Shown here: positions 35,929 through 46,000 of the stretch, piece after piece
Layout: every line of letters starts with the position of its first letter
Numbering within the stretch: position 1 is the first letter of the stretch
NCBI RefSeq assembly: GCF_003436275.1
Contig: NZ_QSOP01000006.1
Coordinates: forward strand, 37,213 to 101,212
Length of the DNA stretch: 64,000 bases
Origin: Collinsella sp. TM09-10AT
GTDB taxonomy: Bacteria > Actinomycetota > Coriobacteriia > Coriobacteriales > Coriobacteriaceae
Reading direction: 5' to 3'
Position numbers and translations under genes: made by a program
The notes under the pieces: model-generated
Databases searched by the model: none
What the model was told of the DNA's origin: nothing
Seen by the model: only the letters and a program-made list of their open reading frames with translations

Positions 35929-36981
35929 CTATGCGTTCTTCTGAACTTTGAAGCGCTGCTTCAGCTGTCCACAAGCGGCGTCAATATCGTTACCACGGGA
36001 GTTACGAATCGTGGTCTCGATGCCACGGGACTCAAGACGACGCTGAAGATCCTCAACCTTATGAATCGGCGACGGCTTGAGCGGGCTGCCCTCGATGTCG
36101 TTAAGCTGAATCAGGTTAACGTGGCACAGCGTTCCCTCGCAGAAGTCGCAGAGCGCCTGCATCTCGGGATTCGTATCGTTGACGCCTTCGATCATGGCAT
36201 ACTCATAGGTCGGGCGGCGGCCAGTCTTCTCGGTGTAGAGCTGAAGCGCTTCGTGAAGGCGAAGCAGCGTGTATTTCTTAACACCGGGCATGAGCTTATT
36301 GCGCGTCGACTGGATGGCGGAATGCAGGGAAACGGCAAGAGTGAACTGCTCGGGGATATCGGCAAATTTGCGAATACCGGGAATAACGCCGCTGGTAGAG
36401 ACGGTGAGGTGACGAGCGCCGATACCGATGCCATCGGGGTCGTTGAGGATACGCAGCGCCTTGAGAACCTCGTCGTAGTTGGCAAACGGCTCGCCCTGGC
36501 CCATGAAGACAACGCTTGTGGCACGCTCGCCAAAGTCGTTGGATACATGAAGCACCTGGTCGACGATCTCTTGAGCGGTCAGAGAGCGCTTGAGGCCGTT
36601 GAGACCGGTAGCGCAAAAGGCACAGCCCATGCCGCAGCCTGCCTGGGTGGAAACGCAGACGGAAAGCTTGTTACGACGGGGCATGCCGACAGTCTCGACG
36701 GAAATGCCATCGTGGTACTCGAGCAGATACTTGCGCGAGCCATCTTTGGAAACCTGCTTGGTGAGTTCAGTCGGCGTATCAAAGGCAAAAGCCTCTTTAA
36801 GCTGCTCACGGAAAGCCTTGGGGAGGTTGGTCATATCGTCAAACGAACAAACGTTCTTCTCAAAGACCCATTCGATGAGCTGCTTCGCGCGGAAGGCGGG
36901 CTGGCCAAGTTCGGCCACGAGCTCGCGAATATCGTTTTGGCTCAAGTCGCGAATGTCCTGAGATTTAGTCCTGGGATTCAT
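35929..36981 (-). CDS. rlmN: Dual-specificity 23S rRNA/tRNA methyltransferase RlmN
   Basis: 350 aa. A radical-SAM enzyme that makes m2A2503 in 23S rRNA and m2A37 in some tRNAs. The 4Fe-4S motif CGMGCAFCATG is intact, and the second catalytic cysteine lies near the C terminus (NDIDAACGQLKQRF). The Arg at GMPRRNKLSVCVSTQAGC and the N-terminal accessory domain (GQPAFRAKQLIEWVFEKN) are typical. Conserved sequence points to RlmN rather than the resistance variant Cfr. It stands alone, convergent with parAB and divergent from ddl. Confidence 0.96.
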   Translation of the reverse strand: MNPRTKSQDIRDLSQNDIRELVAELGQPAFRAKQLIEWVFEKNVCSFDDMTNLPKAFREQLKEAFAFDTPTELTKQVSKDGSRKYLLEYHDGISVETVGMPRRNKLSVCVSTQAGCGMGCAFCATGLNGLKRSLTAQEIVDQVLHVSNDFGERATSVVFMGQGEPFANYDEVLKALRILNDPDGIGIGARHLTVSTSGVIPGIRKFADIPEQFTLAVSLHSAIQSTRNKLMPGVKKYTLLRLHEALQLYTEKTGRRPTYEYAMIEGVNDTNPEMQALCDFCEGTLCHVNLIQLNDIEGSPLKPSPIHKVEDLQRRLESRGIETTIRNSRGNDIDAACGQLKQRFKVQKNA

Positions 36982-37066
36982 GGAAGCCTTTCGATTTTGG
37001 GGAAACGTAGAGGGTATCGCTACAATATGGTATCAGCTGCAGAAATTATAGAGGAGGAGTCTGCCC

Positions 37067-38032
37067 ATGCCGGGTAAAAGCCTAGAGAACATGCACGTAG
37101 CGGTCTTGGCGGGCGGTCATTCCGCCGAGCGCGAGATCTCGCTCGATTCGGGAAAGAACGTTGTGGTGGCACTGAAGGAAGCCGGCTACACCTCGGTGGA
37201 GCTGCTTGACACGGCCGCTGATGACTTTATGGTAACCATGGCGAACGGCGGATTCGATGTGGCATTTATCGCCATGCACGGCGCCGGCGGTGAGGATGGC
37301 GCCATGCAGGGTGCCATGGAGACCCTGGGTATCCCCTACACGGCCTCGGGCGTACTTGCCAGCGCCTGCGGTGCCGACAAGGAGGTCTCTAAGCTCCTAT
37401 ACGCCAAGGCGGGCATTCCCATTGCCCCCGGCCTTGCGCTCGAGGTGGGCGATGAAGTCGATATCGATCATATCGTCGAGGTTTGTGGCGAGCGCTGCTT
37501 TGTGAAGCCGGCCGTCAACGGTTCCAGCTATGGCATTTCCCTGGTCCATGAGCCCTCCGAGCTGCCCGCGGCAATCGCCAAGGCGTTTGAGTACGGCGAC
37601 AAAGTGCTGGTCGAGAAGTGCATCGAGGGTACCGAGATCACCGTCGGCGTATACGGCGAAGATGACGTGCGCGCCCTGCCGATTGTCGAGATTCGTAAGC
37701 CCGAGGACTGCGAGTTCTACGATCTGGACGTGAAGTATGTCGACCCTACGGATATCCATCGCATTCCGGCGCAGATTTCACCCGAGAATTACGCTCGCGC
37801 TCAGGAGCTTGCCTGCGCCGCTCACAAGGCCCTCGGTTGCCTGGGTATCTCGCGCAGCGACTTTATTGTGAGCGAGGACGGCCCCGTTATCCTCGAGACC
37901 AATACCATTCCCGGCATGACCGATACGTCGCTGTATCCGGATGAGATCCGCCACACCGACGACATGACGTTCCCGCAGGTCTGTGACAGCCTGATCCGTA
38001 TGGGCCTTCGTCGAGCGGGCATTGCATGCTAA
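37067..38032 (+). CDS. ddl: D-alanine-D-alanine ligase
   Basis: 321 aa. An ATP-grasp enzyme that makes the D-Ala-D-Ala end of peptidoglycan precursors. N-terminal GGHSAEREISLDSGKNV, the ATP-grasp core (FVKPAVNGSSYGISLV, EKCIEGTEITVGVYG) and the metal-binding VILETNTIPGMTDTSLYP are intact. FYDLDVKY keeps the Tyr of D-Ala-specific ligases, so vancomycin-type D-lactate specificity is not expected. GAGGAGG lies before the ATG. The dinG-like gene starts inside its last codons. Confidence 0.96.
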   Translation: MPGKSLENMHVAVLAGGHSAEREISLDSGKNVVVALKEAGYTSVELLDTAADDFMVTMANGGFDVAFIAMHGAGGEDGAMQGAMETLGIPYTASGVLASACGADKEVSKLLYAKAGIPIAPGLALEVGDEVDIDHIVEVCGERCFVKPAVNGSSYGISLVHEPSELPAAIAKAFEYGDKVLVEKCIEGTEITVGVYGEDDVRALPIVEIRKPEDCEFYDLDVKYVDPTDIHRIPAQISPENYARAQELACAAHKALGCLGISRSDFIVSEDGPVILETNTIPGMTDTSLYPDEIRHTDDMTFPQVCDSLIRMGLRRAGIAC

Positions 38033-40920
38033 TCGAGGACGCGGTTTCGTCAGGAACGCCGCAGTTTGTCATCGACTCCTATGCCACGCTTGCCGACCGC
38101 GCCAAAACGCAGTCCTTCGGCCTTATCGAGGAAGATGTGATTGTCCTCGATACCGAGACCACGGGTCTTTCGGTGCAGGACAACGAGCTGATCGAGATCT
38201 CGGCGGCCCGTCTTTCGGGCCGCGAGGTCATCGACCGCTTCGATACCTTCGTGCATCCCAAACAGCTGATTCCCGCCGAGATTACCGAGCTCACGAGCAT
38301 TACAAATGCCGATGTGGCAGATGCCCCGTCGGCGGTTGAGGCCGTCGCCGCTCTCGCCGATTTTGTCGGTGGCTGCCCGGTGATCGCACACAACGCCACG
38401 TTCGACCGCTCGTTTATCGAGTCGGTCAAAGGCGGCGTCAACGTGAGCGATATTTGGATCGATTCGCTGGCGCTGTCGCGCATCGCGCTTCCGCGCCTGG
38501 CCTCGCACAAGCTGTCTTTTATGGCCGATCTGTTTGGCTGTGACTCGGTGTCACACCGTGCCAATGCCGACGTCGACGCCCTGTGTGGCGTATGGCGCGT
38601 GTTGCTCGTGGCGCTCACCGACTTGCCCCAGGGCCTCATGGCGCGCCTAGCCGACATGCATCCGGACGTGCCTTGGTCCTATCGCCCTATCTTCTCGTTC
38701 TTGGCAGGGCAGAACCCTGGTTCTATCTTCTCCCTCAGCGCCGCTCGTGCTGACGTTCTCAAGGCCGATCGCGCCGACGATCGGGTGGACGCCGACGAAC
38801 TGCCGGTCCTCAAGATGCCGAGTCGTGAGGAGATTGAGGCGGACTATGCGCCAGGTGGCCTGGTCAATCGCATGTATCCCACCTACGAGCCGCGTGATGA
38901 GCAGATCGCGATGGCGCTCGAGGTCCGCGATGCGCTGGTCACGGGCACTCATCGTGTAATTGAGGCGGGCACAGGCGTCGGCAAATCGATGGCCTATCTG
39001 GTGCCTTTTGCCGAGGCAGCACGCCGTAACAACATCACGGTTGGTATTGCGACCAAATCGAACAATCTTGCCGACCAGCTCATGTACCATGAGCTGCCAA
39101 AACTTGCCGAGCAACTGAACGGTGGTCTGTCATTTTGCGCTCTCAAGGGGTATGACCACTATCCGTGCCTGCGCAAGCTCGAGCGCATGAGCCGCGGCCA
39201 GGTCGAGATCACCACCAAGCGCGATCCGGCGGACACGCTCACGGCGGTCGCGGTCATTATGGCGTACGTCTGCCAATCAGCCGATGGCGACCTCGACTCG
39301 CTCGGCATTCGGTGGCGCAGCGTCAACCGTCCCGACTTTACGACGGCCTCGCGCGAGTGTGCTCGTCGCCTCTGCCCGTTTTTCCCTGATAAATGTTTGG
39401 TCCACGGTGCTCGCCGTCGTGCGGCGCATGCCGATGTGGTGGTCACCAACCATTCCCTGCTGTTCCGTAACGTCGCGGCCGAGGGCAGGATTTTGCCTCC
39501 GATTCGTCATTGGGTAATCGACGAGGCCCATTCCATCGAGCGCGAGGCGCGCCGTCAGTGGGCGCGCGTGGTGTCGGCGGACGAATCACGCGTCCTGTTC
39601 GAGCGCCTGGGTGGCTCGAGCACCGGCGCACTAAGCCAGGTTTCCCGTGATTTGGCAACCTCCGAGGGCCCTACGCTCTATCTGGGCCTTACTGCCAAGG
39701 CGACGTCGACGGTTGCCCGCGCGAGCATGGCAATCGCCGACGTGTTCGATGGCGTTCGCGAGCTCGGCCGCCGTGCGCGTGGGGGTTATGACAATGCCAA
39801 TCTATGGATTGGCCCCGAGCTGCGCGAATCAGACGACTGGCATGATTTCTTACAGTCGGCCTACACTGGCATCGACGCATTGGAACAAGCTGACAAGAGC
39901 GTCGACGCGCTGGTGCAAGCCGTCGCCGCCGACAAGCCCGAGGTTGTTGTCGACCTGGGTGATATCTCGCGCCGCCTGCACGAGCTGGCCGAGAACCTCA
40001 AACTCATCATTGATGGCACCGATGAACACTACGTGTACTCGCTGCAGGTCAATCGCAGACTTCGTGCCGGCGGAGAGTCGATGACCGCAGAGCGCATCGA
40101 CATTGGCGAGGCTTTGGCAACCGAGTGGCTACCCGAGGTTCACACGGCTATCTTTGCCTCGGCGACCATGACGGTGTCCAAAAGCTTTGAGCACTTTAAC
40201 CATGCGGTCGGCCTTGATCGCATCGGTGCTTCAACGTCGTCATCGCTGCACTTGGATTCGAGCTACGACTTCGATTCGAACATGGCTGTAGTCGTTGCGG
40301 GCGATATCCCCGATCCGCGCGATCGTGAGAGCTATCTTACGGCGCTCGAGCGCGTACTGGTCGACGCCCATCTTGCCATGGGCGGATCGGTGCTCACGTT
40401 GTTCACCAATCGGCGCGACATGGAGGACCTATACGCCCGCGTTGAGCCCAAGATGGCCCGTGCGGGTCTGGAGCTCAACTGCCAGCAGCGCAACTCATCT
40501 CCTCGTCGCCTGCGCGACCGGTTTATCAACGAACCGGCCTCGTCGCTTTTTGCGCTCAAGGCCTTCTGGGAGGGGTTTGATGCCAGCGGCGAGACGCTGC
40601 GCTGCGTCATCATTCCCAAGTTGCCGTTCTCGAGCCCCACGGACCCGCTCTCGTGCGAGCGCAACCTGCGCGAAGACCGCGCATGGGCGCGCTATTCGCT
40701 GCCCGAGGCGGTGCTCGAGGTTAAGCAGGCCGCGGGGCGTTTGATTCGCTCGTCGACCGATAGCGGTGTGCTGATCTTGGCGGATCCTCGCCTGGTGACG
40801 AAGGGCTATGGCAAGAAGTTCTTAACGTCGCTGCCCACGAGCTCCTACCAGCGCATCGAATCGGCGCAGATCGGGCACTATCTGCAACTGTGGCGCGCAC
40901 GCCACGAGCGGCGGCGCTAA
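38026..40920 (+). CDS. dinG: DinG-family helicase with N-terminal epsilon-type exonuclease domain
   Basis: 964 aa, two-part protein as in B. subtilis DinG. Residues ~35-200 are a DEDD 3'-5' exonuclease (VLDTETTGL with D and E; HNATFDRSF). The rest is an XPD-like SF2 helicase with Walker A (EAGTGVGKSMAYLVPF), DEAH box (VIDEAHSIE) and C-terminal motifs V/VI (QAAGRLIRS). Four cysteines (YPC, ECARRLCPFFPDKC) match the 4Fe-4S ligands of helicase-active DinG/XPD; B. subtilis DinG lacks them. The start overlaps ddl by 7 bp with a poor ribosome site. It probably acts in repair or at R-loops. Convergent with a WYL pair. Confidence 0.9.
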   Translation: MLIEDAVSSGTPQFVIDSYATLADRAKTQSFGLIEEDVIVLDTETTGLSVQDNELIEISAARLSGREVIDRFDTFVHPKQLIPAEITELTSITNADVADAPSAVEAVAALADFVGGCPVIAHNATFDRSFIESVKGGVNVSDIWIDSLALSRIALPRLASHKLSFMADLFGCDSVSHRANADVDALCGVWRVLLVALTDLPQGLMARLADMHPDVPWSYRPIFSFLAGQNPGSIFSLSAARADVLKADRADDRVDADELPVLKMPSREEIEADYAPGGLVNRMYPTYEPRDEQIAMALEVRDALVTGTHRVIEAGTGVGKSMAYLVPFAEAARRNNITVGIATKSNNLADQLMYHELPKLAEQLNGGLSFCALKGYDHYPCLRKLERMSRGQVEITTKRDPADTLTAVAVIMAYVCQSADGDLDSLGIRWRSVNRPDFTTASRECARRLCPFFPDKCLVHGARRRAAHADVVVTNHSLLFRNVAAEGRILPPIRHWVIDEAHSIEREARRQWARVVSADESRVLFERLGGSSTGALSQVSRDLATSEGPTLYLGLTAKATSTVARASMAIADVFDGVRELGRRARGGYDNANLWIGPELRESDDWHDFLQSAYTGIDALEQADKSVDALVQAVAADKPEVVVDLGDISRRLHELAENLKLIIDGTDEHYVYSLQVNRRLRAGGESMTAERIDIGEALATEWLPEVHTAIFASATMTVSKSFEHFNHAVGLDRIGASTSSSLHLDSSYDFDSNMAVVVAGDIPDPRDRESYLTALERVLVDAHLAMGGSVLTLFTNRRDMEDLYARVEPKMARAGLELNCQQRNSSPRRLRDRFINEPASSLFALKAFWEGFDASGETLRCVIIPKLPFSSPTDPLSCERNLREDRAWARYSLPEAVLEVKQAAGRLIRSSTDSGVLILADPRLVTKGYGKKFLTSLPTSSYQRIESAQIGHYLQLWRARHERRR

Positions 40921-41834
40921 AGCGGACAGACGAGAGTTTTTGCCATATCGCACAGACGCTTTGACAGGGTGGGGTTATCCAAGATGCGGATGGCTCCGCC
41001 CGCTGCGATTATCTGGCTCATTAGCCAACGCTCGGAGCCGTAATGCACGGTTACCGTTGCCATGTCTGCCCCGCTGCGCTCGATGAGGGTGATGCCGGCC
41101 CAGTCCAGATGCTCCGCCATATCGAATGGCATCAAGAGCTTTGCGCTACGCTGCGTCCGGGCAAGGGAATCGTGGAGGGATGCGACGTCCGGTGCGTGAG
41201 GCACGACGGAGTCTTCCGTCAAGGTGAGTCCCTCGATTTTATCCATGCGATAGGTGCGCTGCTCATCGACCGCGATGTCCCAGGCAATCAGGTATGTTTG
41301 GTCGCCGTTTGCCGTAATGCGCAAGGGGTCGACCAGACGCTCGCGTGGCCGTGCATCGTCCATCGAGCGATACGAGATGAGGCAGCGAACGCCGTCCTGA
41401 ATGGCGCAGCTCAGCTGCTGCCAGTGCGACCCGTGGTTGACGGTGTCAAAGACGCGCTGGTTATAGCCGAGCTCTTCGGGTAGAAGAGCGTGTCGAATCC
41501 GAGCTGCCGTCTGCGGCTCGATCCCCAACGATTCAAGTTCGTGGTTGAGCACAGCGCCCTCGGCGGTACTCAAGCGCAGCGGTAGCACACGTCCGGCGTC
41601 ACCGGTGAGGACCACACGCTCGCCGTGGCATTCGCAGATGATGCGCGCACCCGATTCTCGGTCCGCGAGCGTCGAGACGATCTCGAGAATCTCGTCGAGC
41701 GACACTCCCGTGATGTCAAAGCGACTGCAAATCTCAGTTCGTGTCATGCCGCTCTCGCCGGCGGCGTAGAGGGCCTCCATGATGTCGATGGCGCGCGAGA
41801 GCCTCTGCTCGCTGGTGAGTTTACGCACGGGCAT
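40917..41834 (-). CDS. WYL-domain transcriptional regulator (PafC-like)
   Basis: 305 aa. An N-terminal winged helix-turn-helix (SEQRLSRAIDIMEALYAAGE ... TRTEICSRF) is followed by a WYL domain (CLISYRSMDDARPRERLVDP and TYLIAWDIAVDEQRTYRMDK) and a C-terminal WCX-like extension. WYL regulators bind nucleic acid ligands; the PafBC pair of mycobacteria turns on an SOS-independent DNA-damage response. The start is ATG 41834, which overlaps the end of the partner gene by 14 bp. Its stop overlaps the dinG-like stop by 4 bp, tail to tail. Confidence 0.85.
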   Translation of the reverse strand: MPVRKLTSEQRLSRAIDIMEALYAAGESGMTRTEICSRFDITGVSLDEILEIVSTLADRESGARIICECHGERVVLTGDAGRVLPLRLSTAEGAVLNHELESLGIEPQTAARIRHALLPEELGYNQRVFDTVNHGSHWQQLSCAIQDGVRCLISYRSMDDARPRERLVDPLRITANGDQTYLIAWDIAVDEQRTYRMDKIEGLTLTEDSVVPHAPDVASLHDSLARTQRSAKLLMPFDMAEHLDWAGITLIERSGADMATVTVHYGSERWLMSQIIAAGGAIRILDNPTLSKRLCDMAKTLVCPL

Positions 41835-42843
41835 GCTCGTGCACCGTCCTTTCAATGAGGTGGTTCCACGCCTGCTTGAGCGATTTGGGGGCCATGGGCC
41901 TCATGCCGTCCATGGCGTGGGCCATGCAAAATGAGGCGGCGGCTTCAAGATCTCGCACGTCAACGGTCCAAGTCCATCCCGAATCGGTGTGTGCGAGCTC
42001 ACCTCGCCCGCGCGTGAGGCCGTTGATCATATCGATCTGCGTCTGCGGGGCGAACGAGAACGTAGCCGCAACGGGCGGGCGGTCGGCAAAATCGAATTCA
42101 AAGAACAGGTAGTCGTTGAGATTGAAGTCTGCAGGGATGGCGTAGGCCTTCGAAGGACGCCAAGCGCGAACGATACGGTCGCAGCGGAATGTCCTGATGT
42201 CGTCGGTGGCATTGTCGAGGCCGCAGAAGTACGCAACGCCCTCGCGCTCGAACATGCCGTAGACGCAGACGGTACGCTCTTTCTGCTCACCGCGTCCGTT
42301 CTGATATAAAAATCGCAGCGCGCATCGCTCGGCAAAGGCGCTCCATACCGCATCGACGGTGGGAGAGCGGCGGATCGGTGCTTCGTCCGCCGTCGTCCTG
42401 CCGGTGAGGTAGGCAATCTTGGAACGAATATCGGCAAGCGGCGCGGCAAAAGTGGATGAGCCGGCCGCTATTGTCTGGTCGATAGCGTTGAGCAGGATAT
42501 CGGCGTCGTCTGCGGTGATGAGGCCGCCTGCCGCAAACGTGTGCTCGCGGTCGATTGTCCATGAGCTTTCCTCGGTCTCCTGCGCGCCGGCGGGGCGAAC
42601 CTCCTTGATTAAGATGCCGCGTTCGAGCAGTTTGTCACGATCGCGCCGAAACTTGCGCTTATCCGAGTCGATATTGCCCGAGCCATATCCCAGGTCAGAA
42701 TCCAAGACGATCTGCTCGGTCGTCAGCGGTTCGGGGGAGCTGTTGAGCACAAAGAAAAGATTGAGGATGCGCTGAGCCGTTTTATCGAAACTGGGCTCCG
42801 AATTCCCCTTTTTAATTGTCGCGGTCGCGTCGCTTGCCGTCAT
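41821..42843 (-). CDS. WYL-domain transcriptional regulator (PafB-like)
   Basis: 340 aa. An N-terminal winged helix (FDKTAQRILNLFFVLNSSPE ... IDSDKRKFRRDRDKLLERGI) is followed by the WYL core (ALRFLYQNGRGEQKERTVCV, GVAYFCGLDNATDDIRTFRC) and a C-terminal domain. Overlaps the second WYL gene, so the two are translated together and probably form a heteromer as PafB/PafC do. The DinG-like repair helicase next door supports a DNA-damage role, which is inference. No clear promoter was found in the gap before 42892. Confidence 0.85.
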   Translation of the reverse strand: MTASDATATIKKGNSEPSFDKTAQRILNLFFVLNSSPEPLTTEQIVLDSDLGYGSGNIDSDKRKFRRDRDKLLERGILIKEVRPAGAQETEESSWTIDREHTFAAGGLITADDADILLNAIDQTIAAGSSTFAAPLADIRSKIAYLTGRTTADEAPIRRSPTVDAVWSAFAERCALRFLYQNGRGEQKERTVCVYGMFEREGVAYFCGLDNATDDIRTFRCDRIVRAWRPSKAYAIPADFNLNDYLFFEFDFADRPPVAATFSFAPQTQIDMINGLTRGRGELAHTDSGWTWTVDVRDLEAAASFCMAHAMDGMRPMAPKSLKQAWNHLIERTVHEHARA

Positions 42844-43041
42844 AGAGTCCTCGCATGAGAAGGTGGTTTGCTGCCATGATTTTAGTCCGATATGGAGATT
42901 AGGCTATATCCTTGTCCGCTCGGGGCGTTAAGATGGCCCGAATTCGGTCGTTTGCGCTCGCTCGGGGTATACTTTCGACTATATACGGTTCTAATGTGCA
43001 TGCATTGGGCCTATTTGTCGGATTATGGATGTGGAGCGCAC

Positions 43042-46000
43042 ATGGCGAACACCCAGAACTATATTAACCACCTGCTGCAGAACACCGGCATCACGCCGGC
43101 ATGCAGCGAAGAAGAGCGCTTGGCTGCCGAGGATATCGCTCAGATCTTCCGCAACCACGGCTTTGATCCCGAGGTTCAGGAGTTCAATGCCCCGGCGCCC
43201 AGCAGGTTGGCATTTGCCGTTACCGGTATTCTTGCGTTTGCCGGCGCCCTGCTGATGGGCATCGGTGGCGGCATCGGCTTGGTCGGCACCTTGCTGGCCA
43301 TTGTCGGCGCCGTTCTTTACGTGCTCGAGCGCGCGGGCCACCCCGTGGTTTCGCGCCTGGGCAAGACGGGCGTGAGCCAAAATGTCATCGCCTACCACAA
43401 GGCCTCGGGCCCGCTCGCGTCTCCGCGCAACCGCCCGGTGGTCGTTGTCGCACACTACGACTCTCCCCGTGCTGAGCTGCTCGCCCGCGAGCCCTATGCT
43501 TCGTATCGTGCGCTCATCGCCAAGCTGTTGCCCGTTGCCACGGTTGCCCCTGCTGCCGTTGCCATCTTGCGTATCCTGCCGCTCCCCGGCGCGCTCAAGG
43601 TTCTGCTGTGGATTGTCGCGATCCTCGCTTCCCTCGTTGCGCTCGCCAACGCGGCAAACATCATTTCTAACCGTTTTGTGCTTCCCTATACGTCCGGCGC
43701 AGTGTGCAACAAGTCTTCTGTCGCCGCTATGCTCGGCGTTATGGACAACGTTGCTCCCTTCCAGGGCGAAAACGAGTTTCCCGACGATGTTCCGTTCGAT
43801 ACCTATTTTGGGGAGCAGAAGCGTCGTGCCGAGGAGATGGCGCGCGCAGCGGCGGAGTATGCCGCGGCCCAGCAGCAAAACGACTACGGCAACACCATCG
43901 AGTATGAAGAGCCTACCTACGCCGAGGACGAGTTCGGTCAGCCGATTGCTCCCGACGCTCAGGCCGAGCCCGAACAGGGTGAGGCTTTCGACGAGCAGAT
44001 CGAGGGCTTTGAGGGTGCGTCTGCCGACGAGACGCTGATTGGCGCCATTGTGCCCGAGGATCAGAATCAGGCTGTCCAGGCCGAAGAGCTCAATGACGAG
44101 GTTCCCGCTGCCGAGCCGGCGGAGGAGCCTGTCGCGGCCGAGCCCGAGCCCAAGCTCTATCGCAATGCCGCCGGCAACATCCGCTTTGGTTCGGATGCCA
44201 TCCGTGCGCTCGGAATGCTTCCCGAGTCCTGCACGCTCGATTACGAGGAGGGCGAGGAGCCGACGTTTGAGCCCGAGCCTGCCCCCGTCGTGACCGTGGA
44301 TGATGAGTCTGCCGCGGTCACCGCTGCCGTTGCCGAGTCCGAGGCGGTGTCCGCGATCGATCCCGCGGCAGGACTGGACATTTTGGCTCCCGCCGCGCCG
44401 GCGCAAGACGTTGCGGATGAGTCTGACGACGATTACGTTGAACAGCCGAGGCGCGTGTCTTACGAGAGCGACACTGATTTCTCGGCCGAGATTCCCGCGG
44501 CAACGCCCCATGCCGATATTGCATCCGCGTTCTCTTCGATTGGCGCCAGCGCTTCCAACTTCTTTAAGGGCGCGCTTGCAAAGGGCAAGAAATTTGTCGA
44601 CGATTTCGAAGAGAAGCGCGCTGCTGCACGCGAGGCTGCCGAGCAGGAAGCTATCGCTCAGCAGCAGGCAGCTGAGGCGGCACGTGAGCTCGCGGCGCAA
44701 GAGTTCGAGCAGAACGAGGCTATGCAGTCCGTGCCCGTCGACGCTGCCGAAGCTACGACGTCCTTTGAGTCCCAGCAACCGGCGTCCGCGGATGTTGTTG
44801 AGGCGACGACGTCTTTCGAGGCTCAGCAGCACGTCAATAGCACCATGTCGTTTGATGCCGCGCAGTTCGATTCCACGATAACGTTTGAAAAGCAAGGCAC
44901 CGCGATTGCCGAGTCCCTTCCTGTTTCCGATGAGCAGGGCGACGCGGCAGACGATGACGAGCCTATTGATGCTGCCGAAATCCAAGATGCCGCCGAGGAC
45001 GAGCCCGTCGAGGCCAACTCTGACGAAGAGCAATACGCGGCAGCCGAGCAAGATGATTCGACCGAGGTCGAGCAGGAGGAAGTGCCTGCGGTTTCCGAGG
45101 CTCCCGAGACAGATGAGTCGAGGCCTTACTCCACGCAGATTTTCACCATGCCGACCCCGAGTGGTTCCGGTGCCACGGTTGCCGATGTTGCTCCCACCCA
45201 GGACGAAACGGTCGATTCCCTTATGGCCCAGATTTCCTCCCAGGCATCACCACGTCCGCAGATGAATGTTCCCGATCCGGCGTTGGCTCCGTCGCCTGCA
45301 CCTTCCTCGTCTCCGCTGGCTTCGGTCCCCGATCCGTCGCTGCCGTCGATGAAGCAGGCAAACGTTGCGTCTCGCACGTCGCTGTTCGACCTTCCCGACC
45401 CCTCCGCACAGGTCAACGACCCCTTTGCTACCGCTCAGGGTCCCGAACCCACATCGGCACCCGTTGCGCCTCCTAGGCCCGTTGCGTCGGGCGCTCAGCC
45501 GATCGAGACCATTTCGGCTCCCGCCCCGGCGGCACCCAAGTCTCGCAAGCGCGGCCTGGGCGGCCTGTTCGGTCGTAAAAAGAAAAACGAACAGGACAGC
45601 ATGAGTGACTGGCTGGGCGTCGAAGACGATTACGATGCCAAGAAGTCCGGTCGCGGCATCGGTTCGTGGGATAATTTCGAGGACGATAACGATGGCTGGA
45701 AGGGCGGCGCTACGTCTTCCGACGGTGCTTCTTCCGAAGATATGCTCTCGGCTGTCGCTTCTATGGGCGACGATGAGCTGCTCGGTCACGATATCTGGTT
45801 TGTGGCAACGGGCGCCTCGGATTGTGATGGCGCCGGTATGAAGGCCTTCTTGGCTTCGCATCGCGATAAGCTCCGCGGCGTCTTCTTCATCAATCTTGAA
45901 TCCGTCGGTGCCGGTAGGCTTTCGGTGGTGACGGTTGAGGGCGAACAGCAGCTGCTCAAGGGCGATCGCCGCATCATGAACCTGGTCAGCAAGGTGTGCA

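Noticed and set aside
35929-36981. cfr-type resistance methyltransferase instead of rlmN
   Set aside because: Sequence and context are those of housekeeping RlmN, and no mobile sequences flank it.
42991-45051. 686-aa minus-strand open frame opposite the M28-like gene
   Set aside because: Leu/Arg/Gly-rich shadow of the acidic disordered insert; no start signals.
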